A stretch of DNA of 64,000 bases from Oryzias latipes. Lineage: Eukaryota > Chordata > Actinopteri > Beloniformes > Adrianichthyidae. The position numbers and the translations under genes are program-made. The notes under the pieces are model-generated. The model worked only from the letters and a program-made list of their open reading frames with translations. It searched no databases and was not told the origin of the DNA. The stretch is taken from positions 34,543,460-34,607,459 of the forward strand of contig NC_019859.2 of assembly GCF_002234675.1 (NCBI RefSeq), in the 5' to 3' direction. Shown one piece after another: positions 10,680-42,449 of this stretch. Every line of letters begins with the position of its first letter. Within the stretch, counting starts at the first letter, position 1.

Positions 10680-11965
10680 GTTAATTTGTCCCATATTTTT
10701 CAGTGTACTTGCAGGTCTAAAAAATATGCACCAACGTTTTCCTCAGAGTGAGAACAGAAAGAACAGTTTAATCAATATCCCTTTTCAGCCTTTGCATATA
10801 CTGATTTGTTGGATAAAACCTATGAATGTTCTTGAATGAAACCTCTTTCACTTTGTTGCTTAGAAGATATTTGTGTGGCAGAAGCCAAACCTTTTCCCAA
10901 CACATTTGACCATGAAGTGAAGTCCAGAAAGTTACGGCCGGGGATTCAGTTTTTAGTTCCTGCTGGAACCGTCTTTGGACGGCTTTGTTTTGATTTGTCA
11001 AAGCAGAGAAGCAGAGTTTTCCACAGCAGTGTCCGTCACGTGAAGCTGTGGTTGGGGAGCAGATGGAGATCCTTTATAAAGATGGGTGAGGTTGAGGGAA
11101 ACGGCATCAAAAACAACTGAAAGGTCCTTCACAGAAACAGGGATCTGGTAGAACTGAAGGAATTCGGGTTAAAGTTTAAATAGTTTAAAGTTAGATAGTT
11201 TAAAGTTGACCTTGTTGATTGAATAATTGACCAACTAGTCTGATATTATTATCAAACCACTGTTGGATAAAGATAGTTTTCTTTCTGCAAAGAATATATC
11301 TATTGTTCCAAATGTAAAATCTGTGAGGAGAAAAGTTATGTTTATAAATCAGGGACGAAGCAAGTAGCATCTGTTTATGAAATGAAGACAGTTTGATGGA
11401 CACTTTGTCGGGCTTGTAGGCGCAGAGCAGTAAAAAGTCGAGGCCACCAACCTGGGAGAAAATATAATTGGGAATGAATTTTGATTTTTCAGAAACTTTC
11501 TTATCCAATTAATTTTAAAAGTCATATTTAAGGTACTGATATCCAGAAAGTTCAGACCCCCACTAGTATAATCATTCATTAGAACAGATTTCCTTATATG
11601 AAGAGTTCGTCTTTTCCAGACAAAGTCGCATAGCAGTTTATCAACAGTTTTGCTAATCATGCTGCTGACATAAATGACTCTGGAGAGCCCTTCAGCCTTG
11701 GAGAGGAGAACTCGACCTTTAATGGAAAGGTCACGTAAGAGCCAGAGGTTAAACCTCTTTTTCAGTTTATCAATAATTGGAAGAAAGTTAGTATTACCTC
11801 TATCATTTTCAGTATTGGATATTATTATACCAAGATATGTGACTGATATCTTTACAGGAACATTAAAGAGTGAATCAGAATCACAAGATGTAATTGGGAG
11901 GAGTTCACATCTTTTCAAATTTAATGAAAGACCAGATGCTTTGGAAAAATATTTAATTATTGCTA
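10680..11965 (-). mobile_element. L1-like LINE ORF2 fragment, copy II
   Basis: From 11965 downward the - strand reads KASGLSLNLKRCE, VTYLGIIIS, a LSIKGRVLLSKAEGLSRVIY block, and GGLNFLDISTLNMTFKINWI. After a gap it ends near 10770 with KEVSFKNIHRFYPTNQYMQR. These follow the order of the C-terminal part of vertebrate L1/Tx1-type ORF2. The catalytic reverse-transcriptase core and the endonuclease are absent. Frameshifts lie between 11350 and 11000. Confidence 0.75.
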
Positions 11966-13085
11966 ACCACTTTATTTTAAAAGAGTCTTTTAAAGTTTCA
12001 AAGGTTAATACATCCATGCCCCCATGTTTTCTGGTGTTACACAAAACAAATTTTGCTTAAGTAATGACATTTTTTCCTCCAAATAAAATCGAATAATGTT
12101 TTGTTTAATAGGTTACAGATGTGTTTTGGCATTTCTATAGACAGAGACACACAGACAGATCTAGAGATTCCTTCAGCTTTAGATAACAGAATTCTACCGT
12201 TCAGAGAAAGATTTCTCATTAACCACATGTTATAAGGCGCGGTGGAGTTTAGAAACAAAGGATTTGTATGTTTGTGTCAGTGTGGGGGGGCTCCAAAATA
12301 TTCTAATTTTCAGAAAGGGGGGCCCTGCAGAAAAAGTTTGGGAACCACTGAGTGAATCCATCAGTTCTTGGAGATTTATTTGGTTTTAACAGCTTGATGC
12401 AGTCACAGACTTCTCCAAGACTTCCTGGATCATCACAAAGTTCTTTTTCAGAGACTTTAATTGTTCTGGTATTGTTTAAAGAGTTCAGAAAGATTTCAGC
12501 TTCCAATTCAGAATATTGTGATGAATATAGATTCTTATAATTGATAAACAATAGTTGGAGATTATTTTAGCATCACTACAATTTATGTCATTAATTTTTA
12601 ACCCGTTAATAGTGTTTATTTGTCCTTGATGCTTCTCCATTTAAGAGTTTTGTTCTCCTTGCTCGACCCATTGCTTTCTGGATCTAATAAAAGCTCCTTC
12701 TGCTTTTCTTCTATAAACTTGATCCAAGTCTTCCTGTAGTTTAACCATTTGTAGTTTCTGCTCATCTGACAGGCTGTCCAGAGGTTTTTGCGATAGTACT
12801 GAGATGCCTGTGATTAGGTCATGCTCTTGTTGCTTTCTTAGTTTAGCTAAGTTACCACCAAATGTTCTTAAAAACTTGGCTGATTCATATTTGAATAACT
12901 CCCAGTTAACGGAGAAAGAGTTCTCCAATTTGGCCTTATTAAACATTTTTGAAACAAGATTGTAAATTTTTGTTTGCACTTCTGTCATTTGGAGCAGCGA
13001 GTTATTTATTTTTAAATGAGATTTACTGACATTTTGTGAGGGACATTTAACAATATCTATATGGACAGCTTGATGGTCACTTGAC
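11966..13085 (-). mobile_element. L1-like LINE ORF2 fragment, copy I, joined in frame to copy II
   Basis: This reads WSSDHQAVHIDI at its upstream end, then endonuclease-RT linker sequence, KLLKPNKSPRTDGFT (the conserved start of the RT), then jumps to LSLNGRILLSKAEGISR and GGMDVLTFETLKDSFKIKWL. Most of the RT catalytic core is missing between about 12300 and 12260. The last block is the counterpart of one that appears again further downstream in copy II, so two partial ORF2 copies lie head to tail. Confidence 0.75.
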
Positions 13086-14050
13086 CACTTGACTTTTGGA
13101 CCAGCAGCAGCCTGGCTATTGTAGCCTTGGGTGATCCAGCATACAAAGAACTGCAATCATTTAGTCTGGACAACAGGAAGGCATGGGTGATGACTGTGAG
13201 GTTCGTTTTTAATGTAGAAGACTTCATCCTACCAAGACGGTGCATCTGAAAAAGCAGGACCTGGTCACAGCGTTTATTTGGAGGAGGAGCTTCTGTTTCA
13301 CACCCAGGTTCCCGACCACAGACTGTTCAAAAGGGGCGAGAGATCAAGACTGGGCTCTTTTCTATCACTAGGGGAAAACACAATCATTATCCACAACCTA
13401 ACTTAATCATGGCATTCAATTATTGTTTTAATCGTGCGGTCAGGTCCCTTACATATAGGGACATAGATTTGGCAGTCATCTGCATAAAGGTAAAAGTTTA
13501 CCTCATACTTCCAACACAGCATTCCCAGTGGCAGCAAGTAGATAGAATAAAGCAATGGGCCCAGAACTGACCCATGAAGGCCCCCCCACTTCAGGGGGTA
13601 ACACTTGAATGAGTGAAGGTCCATTCTAACACAGAAAGACCTGTATGTAGGCCAAGACAACATCCACCGTGGGGCTATCCCGGAAAAGAAAGCCTAGTTA
13701 ATTGTTCTGGCCGGCCAATCGTGATCAACTGTGTCCAAAGCTGCTGATAGATCCGATAACAAAAGAACAACCAGTTCACCTGCATCAGGTATCATCAGAA
13801 CATCATTAAAAAACATGTTAAAAGTTTGGTCTCTGGGCCATGTCCAGACCTGTAAAGATTCCAGAATCTCATGTGCTTTTAAGAAAGTGACCAACTGTTT
13901 GCAGACTGTGTTCTCAAGGACTTTAGCACAGAAACGTAGGTTGGATATTTACCTATAGTTTGAAAACAAAGCAGAACCAAGCCCTTGTTTTGTCAGCAGT
14001 GGTCTCACTTCCGCCTGTTTAAAACTAAGGGGAGTGGATGCAAGAAGACG
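13086..14050 (-). mobile_element. Broken L2/CR1-like LINE, cut short by the L1-like element
   Basis: On the - strand one reads, in correct order: FLKAHEILESLQ, LLSDLSAALDTVDHD, GSVLGPLLYSIYLLPLG, LYADDCQIY (the YADD catalytic box is still present) and THAFLLSRLNDCSSLYAGSPKATIARLL. Each piece is in a different frame or followed by a stop, so the element is dead. Similarity stops at about 13085, where L1-like ORF2 begins, suggesting insertion or a rearrangement breakpoint. The copy at 7470-8062 is a close relative. Confidence 0.8.
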
Positions 14051-14899
14051 AGTGTTGAGAACAGTTCAAACTGCTGGTCCTAAGACTGAAAATATGTTCT
14101 GAAAAAAACCAGACCGTGAAACACCACTAAAGGATCCAGCTGGATTTCTCAATACCACACCAATGAAAGAGTTGTACCTGATGGTGTCGGTGGAGAATCA
14201 ATGGACAGGACCTGTTGACTGTGGAACATTCAGGACATTTCATCACTGGGTTTGTTGCGTCCTGTAACGGTTCCACGCTGGAATTCACTGAGCTCCTGAG
14301 AGAAGAACATTCTTTCACCAATGTTTGTGAAAACAGTCTGCATACCTGAGGGATAAAGGTTTTATACACATGTGGTCTCTATACTTTGGGTAATGTAGTG
14401 TAATGTAGTGACAGACAAAAATGTTTTTGTGTCAGTCAGTTAAAAAACATCTAATGTATAGGCCTAGTGGTTAAAAATGAAGGATGTTCAACTTTGACAG
14501 AGTTTATAGAAACCCGTAAACCTGCAGGAGAGAATCTCTGAGTAACAATTCTGTCCTACAACAATCCATGGAGGGATATTTATGCCACCATGTTGCTATC
14601 AAAACTTTCTGAGTTGCAAATAAAACTATTAGCTTTCAAATACTTTTTCTTTGCCTTTAAATTTTTTTTTTTTACACTAAACGGAAAAATTTAAAGAAAG
14701 GGAAAAAACCAAATGAGACAACGCACACAAAAACCATGGCTTTGCAAACGCAAAAATACTTTATGAAAAAAAAGTAAAAGCCAAAAAGAAAATAAATACA
14801 AAATAAAAAACTTGAAAGCAAATATTTTATATTTTAATTTGCATCTTAGAAAGTTTTGTGTGCAGAGTGTTGGCATGAATATCACTCCATACAATCCTT

Positions 14900-16846
14900 T
14901 TTGGCATATTGCATGCATAAATTTATTTATAAGAAAAACATTTCAATCAAATACAACAAATAATTGCACCACAGACAGAAGAGGGTGTTATACATTTATT
15001 ATTGAACCAGCTTTTGAGTCCAAAAGGTGGAGTAAGGGATTAAAAAATCATTGCACTACTTAATAAAGTCTTACTAGAAGTAACTCTCATACAAAATGTA
15101 CAAATGTTTGTTAAAAATGTCATCATCATCATAGCAAGCCTTCAAATGATTTTGGTTACAGATATAATACATAATGAGACTACTATGACACCGTAGTAAG
15201 GAAACAGTTTCATAAAGTTTGTGGGAATAATATTCAACCGACTCTGCATGACCAGCAAAAGGCCAGAAAGAAAACTACTTGTGCCATTTTCTGAAAAGAC
15301 ATAAATAGTGAGCTTGAGGTGATTTCTAGTGTACCAAACAAGGAAATAACAGAAACTCTCCTATAACACAACGTAAATGCCTCGACGGCGACCTCTAGAG
15401 GACAGGAAACGCCGTTTCCCCCCCATTCCCATGATTCCTACGGGATTTCACACACATAATGCTTTTAAATTAAGGAGGAAGTGATGCGTCTGAAGTGGCT
15501 TTATGACGAGGCTCTACAATCCAAGCATTTCACAGATTGATCTTCATCAACAAGCAGACAGAAGCGTGAGATGAACATATGAACAACTTGACCTAAAAAG
15601 GTTTCCGTAGATCCTTGAAATGTTTGTTCAGAGTGGACAAGGGTACGTCTTCCATCTACGCTTTAAAGTGCTGAAGTGGCTAATCTACTAGCTGAGACCT
15701 CACAGGTTGATCCCTTTTAGTGGTGAGAGAAACACAGAGCTGCTAAGAGGAACCGGGAGAAGTAACAGGAGGAACTGGAAGGAATGGAGGGTCAGGAGGT
15801 CGACCGCTGCCACTGGGGCCTCCGTTCTGCGCCGCCGACCTGATTCATTTGCACGTGCACCGCGTCCTCGTCGATGTCCTGGACTGTTGGACGTCTGTGA
15901 GGATGAAGAGCATCGCAGACGGGTGATAGCCCCTGAAGCGGCGCCGTGGGCAGACTGGGCCGGGTTGCAGTGACAGACCGGGATCCTGAATGGAAACGAC
16001 CGCCTGGCGGCACACCGGGTACCTGTTCGGTTACTCTGAACACCACGCGGTGAGCGGTCTTCGTGGTGGGGCGCGGCCTGCAGACGGTCGGGGACACGTC
16101 CAGCCCAAAGGCGGAGAGGCATCTGATGCTGAGATGATGCGCTTCCGGCCCGGAGCTTTGTTTGTGGGACTCTGTACTGCATCCCTGCCCCTGCCAGCCC
16201 CTTCCACCCATAAAAACGCACATTTTCTGAGCGGGAGACGGGACCCTGCAGCCCGCAGCCGCGTTAAAAACACAAACCATGTACCAACGTTAGAGCCAGA
16301 CGGAGTGAAAAACCCAAAGAACCTGCAGATAAACTAACAAAAAGTGTTGCCGGTCCTAAACTTCTCTCAACGACTTGAACAGAAGTTCCACGCTGTCCAT
16401 ATAGAAAATGTAATCGTAGATGTACAGTAAACGCACTCTTTCACATGTTAACAGTCACACTCCCACAAACGCACACACTCACACACGCCTGCTTTCCAGG
16501 AAAAAACAACAACAACAGGTCCACTTCCTCTTCCTCACACGGAGGAAAGTGTTGCTTTGAAGCTGAAGAACCAACGTCTTCCTCTTCAACTCCTCTCTGA
16601 ACAGTGGAACAGTGGGAACGACACGGATTTCCCCGAATGGGTGTTTAGTTACCATCTTTGGAATGAGTACAACAAGAGTCTTTAGGTCACATGTGCTGGG
16701 AGGGGCCGCCAGGACCACTCCAACACGCCAGGACCAGAGACGGCTTCTCATCGTCATCAGCGCCGACCAAGTCCAGCGGAAAAACGGGAGGAAGAGTCCG
16801 CGGAGGAACCGCGTGAGACGAAGAGCCACGGGGGGCGGAGAGGCGG
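14900..16846 (-). other. rnf38: Probable 3' UTR of rnf38
   Basis: This follows the rnf38 stop codon at 16847-16849. Candidate AATAAA signals on the - strand lie at 14995-15000 and 14922-14927, which would give a 3' UTR of about 1.85-1.9 kb; a long 3' UTR is usual for this gene family. No coding sequence was recognised inside, despite several GC-rich open frames at 15.7-16.8 kb. The end point is a guess. Confidence 0.45.
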
Positions 16847-36748
<19,902 letters not shown>

Positions 36749-36832
36749 TTCCTTTCGGGGGATTTCCTCCGTTTCTTCGGTCCCTGCTTCTCTCCTGTCG
36801 CTTCCTCTCACAGCAGCAGCAGCTTGTCGAGC

Positions 36833-37350
36833 CTGAAGCGGAACACAAAGTTAGTCCGAGTCACAACCCCCCCCGGCCGGAACCCCCCCTCCCCTCCCTG
36901 GACCGTGAAAACCTGCCCGCGTGACACACAACTCACTTCACACTTCTGGTCATTCCGCCTCAACAAAGAGGAATTTCCGCTACTTTACCGACAGGAACCA
37001 ACGAACCGGGTCAGCAGCCAACGTTTGACGGATACGGGGACGTGAGAATGATCATTTTTCTCTCGTTACGGGGCAGATTTGAGAGAAAAAGAGGATCAAA
37101 AAGACGTTTTGTTTTACTCCCCAAACACTGAGGCTCGCTAACTCCGAGACACAGGCTAGCACGGTTCTCCAGCTACTACTGGCGGCTATCACGCCTTTTT
37201 CTTTCTCTCCACGTCAAACCTCAACTACCTCGTTGCCCCATGTCGGTCTGACACAACCCTTCCGAGCCACGGACGGAGTTTCAAAGAACTTTACCGAGTT
37301 TCCTCGCTACCAGAACTAGTTTAGCCGGTCTGCGTAACGTCGCTCGCTAG
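36833..37350 (-). promoter_or_regulatory. rnf38: CpG-rich promoter and probable non-coding first exon of rnf38
   Basis: CG dinucleotides are dense from about 36230 to 37350, unlike the CG-poor surroundings. A good splice donor on the - strand (CTGTCG|GTAAAG) at 36988/36987 would pair with the acceptor at 36833-36835, making a ~155-base intron between a 5' UTR exon (ending 36989) and the first coding exon. An alternative donor (GAA|GTGAGT) lies about 50 bases further on. No TATA box is evident. A (CTC)n run occurs at about 37363-37382. The start site is not determined. Confidence 0.5.
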
Positions 37351-39750
37351 CTTGGCAACCCCTCCTCCTCCTCCTCCTCCTCCAGCCACCAAAAGAGAAA
37401 AATCCCGTGGCTAACCACCCACGCCTCAAACCGAATTAAAATTCCCCTTTTACCGCCCCCCCAAAAAGGCCAACTTTTCTGAATTAAAACGGATTCCAGG
37501 AAAGTTCTGACAGATTTCTTCAACGTTGAGGCTAACGACGAGAAGCAGTGAGAGACACAGAAGATATTACATATAAAAAGTGGTCAATCTAAAACTACAA
37601 AGAGAACGAACGGCGGCTAAAATTAACCCGATCTACAAGAATAACTTCGCCTGTGAAACTAGAATGGGTAAAAAATGTCACGGGTGGTAATTTAAATCCT
37701 GAGCAACTTACCTACGAAGCGCTGCCTCGCATGTATGTAGTCCTGTCTGTCGATATTATTGTGAGCCGTGTGTGTGTGTGTGAGAGAGAGAGAGCCCAGC
37801 CTGGTGTCAGCGTGAAATGTGACAGACCGTCAACGCTCCTGTCGGGTTTCAACCAGACCCGACCAGTAGATTTCAGAAAACACTCACCCGTTTAACAGTT
37901 CTCATTTTAAAAAAAATGGTGATCAGAAAAAAAGAGACAAAACACTACAAGCATTATTAACTCTTTTGAATGCATACTGTATATATGTATTTTTTTTTTA
38001 ATTAAAAAAGTCCAAGGACCTAGTTGACTGATCGATTTCTCGGTAGTTGATTTGTAATGCCTGTTGAATCAGAAGCCGTGGATAGGCTTTAAATTATTTA
38101 TTTACAAATGCCGAGCCCTCACGCTGCAGCTGTTTCCTCTGGAGTGCGCTTAAAAAATAAGTATACCCGGTGTTTGTTAAAGTTCCATGAAACTACTTTT
38201 AAGGAGGCGACTGTTTTGCAATCGCAAAACCTTTAATCAATCTTGAAAAATACTGGTTTAATCTGATTTTATTTATTTATTTTTTGCAAATAAGTTGTCA
38301 GCATATTTTGTCAGTTTTATGTTTCTGAAGGTGTGTGAGGAAAACTGCTGAAAGGAGAGTGTAGTGCTGATGGCGTTTGTGTGTGTGTGTGCGTGTGTGT
38401 GGGAGTGTGTAACTAGGTGGTTGTCAAGGATGTGAAGGAAAATGTGTGCTTTCCTGCACACACACACACACACACATCAATAGTACCGTTTCTCATGTTT
38501 TCATTCAGTCCGAGGCCATAAACTTCTACAATACACACTTGTACAGCCTACACACAAAAAACACACTAACACACACCCTCAGTCTGCTCACTACACTCCC
38601 TTTCCTTACTTTGATGATATGCAAATATCCCTCCCACCCTCTTTCCCCTTTCTCCTCCCTTCCTCTCTGCCACATGCACATCTCGCATGCACGCACGCGC
38701 GCACACTCATCACATGCATACAGCATTAGCCTGCATGTGATGAGTATGTGTGTGTGTGCGCACACACACACACAGTCATCACATGCAGGCTAAAGCTATG
38801 TGGCAGCGTCCACAGACAGGCGGGGAGGATCAATTCCTCACCCAGTGTGCTGCCGATATTCATAAGATAAGGCCGCAGAGGACAGCAGGGGAGGGATGGA
38901 GAGGTGGAGGAAGATGGGAGAAGCACAATGAGTGGGAGTGATGGAGGAGAGGGTCAGCAGCACGAAAAAAACAAAAAAAAAAGCCGTGAAATGAACAGGG
39001 ATCCCCAATTGGGGAGGGGGGGGGGGTGATCGGGGTCAGAAAGTGAAGAGGGTGGGGAAGTCTCGTGGGGTGTGTATGGAGGGTGGAGGCAGGATGAGTA
39101 AGTGGGTTAGGGGGTGGCAGGAAGGGGGGGATGGGTGTACAGAGAGGTCTCTGGGGGGATGGGGCTGATGCTGTGTGTTTTGGATGGGGGGGGGGTTATT
39201 TTGCTGACGCGCTCGCTCATTGGCTCGTTCAAATGCTGGGGGAGGGGCAGCCGCCGCCGACGCTCTCACCAGCTGTAGGAAAGAGGAGAGAAACAAAGGC
39301 AGGCGGCGAGCTAAGACGGAGGGGGGCAGAGATGTGTTTTAAGGTTGATATTCGGATTAAATTAGATTATGCCTGAGTGGCGGACGGAATGGCGGGCAAC
39401 GAGGATTTCTGATTTCTATAGAGAGGGCCCAAAAATAAGACGCAGGGACTCCCTCCCTCCCAAAGCTGACGTTTGCGTTTGATGGGAACGACTTAAAGTT
39501 GTGCGCTTCATCACTACGCATCACGTCCTCCATTTGTTTACCAATACATGTTTGGGAATTCTGGACCTTCATGGACGTGAACTTTGTGTACCTTTTTTGT
39601 TGTTGTAGTACCTTTTTACAACATGTGTTTGTGGATCACTGGCATGTTGTTGGTGATGCACAACATCAAAAAACAATCACATTTCCTTCTGTATTGTGTT
39701 CCTTAACCCTTTAGCTGACAACTAAAAGGTCCTATATCCTGCTTTCCTTG
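37351..39750. other. Intergenic DNA with CA/TG microsatellites
   Basis: Upstream of rnf38. It holds TG runs at about 38379-38402 and CA runs at 38456-38476 and 38743-38775, a G-rich stretch at 38.9-39.3 kb, and no recognised exon. A divergent neighbour on + is possible, given the CpG-rich region, but none is visible. Confidence 0.45.
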
Positions 39751-40695
39751 AGCCTTGTGCTATGTTGTGGGGTCAAAATGACCCTGCCCTTCTATTGACG
39801 TGTTATTCCTACCATGACAAAGGTGGATAAAAGTGGAGAGGATTTCACGTAATCCATGGTCATTACTGAAGATTAAAAATATTTGAAGAAAAAAGGTTCA
39901 GCGCACTGTGTGAAGCGGCTGGGATGAGGGTCAGCACCGCTAAATCTGAGGCCATGGTCCTTGACCGGAGAAAGGTAGTTTGCCATCTCTCGGTCGGTGG
40001 AGTGTCCTTGCCCCAGGTGGAGGAGTTTAAATACCTTGGGGTCTTGTTCACGAGTGAGGGAAGATTGGAGCGTGAGATTGACAGGCGGATCGGAGCAGCG
40101 TCCGTAGTTATGCGGTCGCTCTATCGGTCCGTCGTGGTGAAGAGAGAGCTGAGCCGAAAAGCAAAGCTCTCAATTTACTGGTAGATCTACGTTCCAGTAC
40201 TCACCTATGGTCATGAGCTATGGGTCATGACCGAAAGAACGAGGTCCCGAATACAAGCGGCTATATCCCTTAGAGATAGGGTGAGAAGCTCGGTCACCCG
40301 CGGAGAGCTCGGAGTAGAACCGCTTCTCCTCCACATCGAAAGGAGCCAGTTGAGGTGGCTCGGGCATCTAGTTCGGATGCCTCCTGGACGCCTCCCTGGA
40401 GAGGTGTTCCGGGCATGTCCCACTGGGCGGAGGCCCCGGGGAAGACCCAGGACACGCTGGAGAGACTACGTCTCTCGGCTGGCCTGGGAACGTCTCGGGG
40501 TCCCCCCAGAGGAGCTGGAGGAAGTGGCTGGGGTGAGGGAAGTCTGGGCATCTCTGCTCAGTCTGCTGCCCCCGCGACCCGGTCCCGGATAAGCGGAGGA
40601 AGATGGATGGATGGATGGATGGTTCAGCGCACTGACTTGTGGGGTCCAGATGACCCCACTCCCAACGTTACAGTGCCTTGGATAACACAAGGGTT
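39751..40695. mobile_element. TTAA-type MITE, copy d, interrupted by a LINE
   Basis: The left part (agccttgtgctatgttgtgg, ccatgacaaaggtgg, ttgaagaaaaaagg) ends at 39908 and resumes at 40621 with a repeated ggttcagcgcactg, then acttgtggggtccag, and finishes with gataacacaagggtt. Without the insert it would be about the size of copy e. Confidence 0.85.
39909..40620 (+). mobile_element. 5'-truncated Rex-type LINE inserted in a MITE
   Basis: One reading frame runs from about 39924: KSEAMVLDRRKVVCHLSVGG, EEFKYLGVLFTSEGR, SLYRSVVVKRELSRKAKLSI. A single TAG at 40182-40184 interrupts it, then it goes on IYVPVLTYGHELWVMTERTR, SQLRWLGHLVRMPPGRLPGE, GRRPRGRPRTRWRDYVSRLA and ends LLPPRPGPG. This is the C-terminal part of a fish non-LTR reverse transcriptase (Rex-type; exact clade uncertain). 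About ten residues seem deleted after RIQAA. The 3' end has an ATGG repeat tail, and both sides carry the duplication ggttcagcgcactg (39895-39908 and 40621-40634). One stop and one small deletion indicate a fairly young copy. Confidence 0.88.
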
Positions 40696-40699
40696 AACC

Positions 40700-41200
40700 T
40701 ATATCCACATATATGGTAATATATTACCTTTGGCACACTAAAGAACCATTTTTTTCAATGAAACATTATTTATTTTTGGGAGTTCACTCTCCTACCCGGA
40801 CATAAGACAAATTAATCTCTGAGGCTCCGCCTTGGTCTTCTTGAGAGTGGCCCCCATTTCATGACGTTGACCTGGAGTCGGCCTTGGCAGGGTGTCTCCG
40901 TTTCACCCACGAAAACAAACAACATCCGAACTTTTGCTAAGATGGATGTGCGTATTGTGCACAGAAAATGAGAGTGTTAACCCGATTGCCGATGGCTCTG
41001 GAGAGAAAGTGGGCGGGTCTGTTAGCCTGGGGACGGAGCTGGCAGCGGAGACTCTTCCTGGAAGGGGCAGTTCCGCACTTTGTGATGTCACAATGTGAGG
41101 ACCCATTCGTTTTTATGGATTAGGAGAGACTGGTGCTCAGAGAGCAGATTTTTAGAAGAATGTATCAAAATACAGTTCTACATACATTAGAATACATCCA
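40700..41200 (-). repeat. Dispersed repeat family B, inverted copy
   Basis: Contains the reverse complement of the family-B blocks: 'ctgaggctccgcctt', 'cctggggacggagctgg' and 'cttcctggaaggggcag', followed by a 'gactggtgctcagagagcag' end also seen in the partial copy at about 41.7 kb. Confidence 0.7.
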
Positions 41201-41584
41201 AATTCTTTTCTTACCTCTACGGCTTCTTTCTACCCTTACATTTGGCCCTCCAAGCAAAGAGTTATGCAAATATTTGGACAACCTTACCCCTCGATGACGT
41301 CATGCATAGTTGCTGGTGAGCTATGTTAGCCCATGGCTGCCCTTGGTCGGAAAATACATAACAGTATCGGATTTTATATCTTTAGGAAGTCCTGCAAAAA
41401 CCAAAACTCATTACTTACATTTTGTAAACGTCTGTGCTTCAGAGCACACCCACAATGCCTTTCTCTGCACGGCACAGCACGATGCAGAACATCCTCCCAG
41501 GAAAAGGATATCCAGTCCGAAGTCACGAAGGCTTTCCATTACAAAAACAAGTTTGAACACCAATTTGGCTCCAAATGCCCCTTC

Positions 41585-41760
41585 AATTGGAGGGGTAAGG
41601 GTAGAATTCAAATGGAGCCCACACTCTTCCTGGAAAGGGCTGTTCCTCACTTTGTGATGTCACAGGATGAGAACCCTTTCGTCTTTTACAGACTGGGGGG
41701 GGGGGCTGGTGCTCAGAGAGCAGGTTTTTAGAGGAATACTCAAAAATGCATGACTGGAAA
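41585..41760 (-). repeat. Partial copy of dispersed repeat family B
   Basis: Carries 'cttcctggaaagggctgttc', 'tcactttgtgatgtcaca' and 'gctggtgctcagagagcag', the right-hand end of the family. Confidence 0.6.
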
Positions 41761-41884
41761 TGGTTGAAGACTGATGGTAGTCGAAGGAATATCAATACTG
41801 GAGCTAAGCTCCGCTGTCGAAGATTTAAAGAACAACTGATAAAAACGGCCTTTTTGGTGTTTTTAACATGTTCTTGAAGCATTT

Positions 41885-42440
41885 TTCTGATGTTTGATGA
41901 CATAAATAAAAAATGTAACCTCAAAATTGCATTTGTGAGCATTTCTTTATTCAAATTATTGCGAATGCAGAGCAAACAAAAAAAATACCATTTGAAAAAG
42001 ATTGTATTTGTGATGCAGAAGATACGCTGGTGGGTCGAAAGGTATGTGCTCCGTTCCATTCTGATGAATCCACCTTCAGACAAATAGATCCATGTACGTC
42101 TTGGTTTTTCACTGTCCGAGCTGGAGTCTGGATCAAAACTGTACACGCTGGATTACTCCAATATTGCTCGCCATTTTTGTCCCACCCGTATTGTTAAGTT
42201 GGGGGTGTGAGGGGCTGTAGGCTAGCAGGAAAACAGGTAAACAGAGAGCTCTCAGCAACAGATAGCTGAAGGCGGGGCAGGGTCATTGGTCAACAGTGGT
42301 TCTGCCCACAACTCAGAGTTGAATTTCTAATAACCTATATTTCTGCCGCTCAGCAGAAACTATGTCCTAGAAAGCAATACAGGTTTTTTGATTTTGGCCA
42401 AAAATGGCATAATCATAATTTATTAATGAAAATATTAATG
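41885..42440. repeat. Dispersed repeat family C
   Basis: Shares with 48145-48545 an order of blocks: ttctttatt, a 'gctccgttccattctg' stretch, 'agatccatg', 'gagctggagtctggatcaaa' and finally 'gcataatcataattta'. Confidence 0.6.
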
Positions 42441-42449
42441 TGTTGGAGC

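Noticed and set aside
15700-16337. Several long overlapping frames on both strands
   Set aside because: They lie in the GC-rich 3' UTR of rnf38, none resembles a known protein, and no splice chain supports them.
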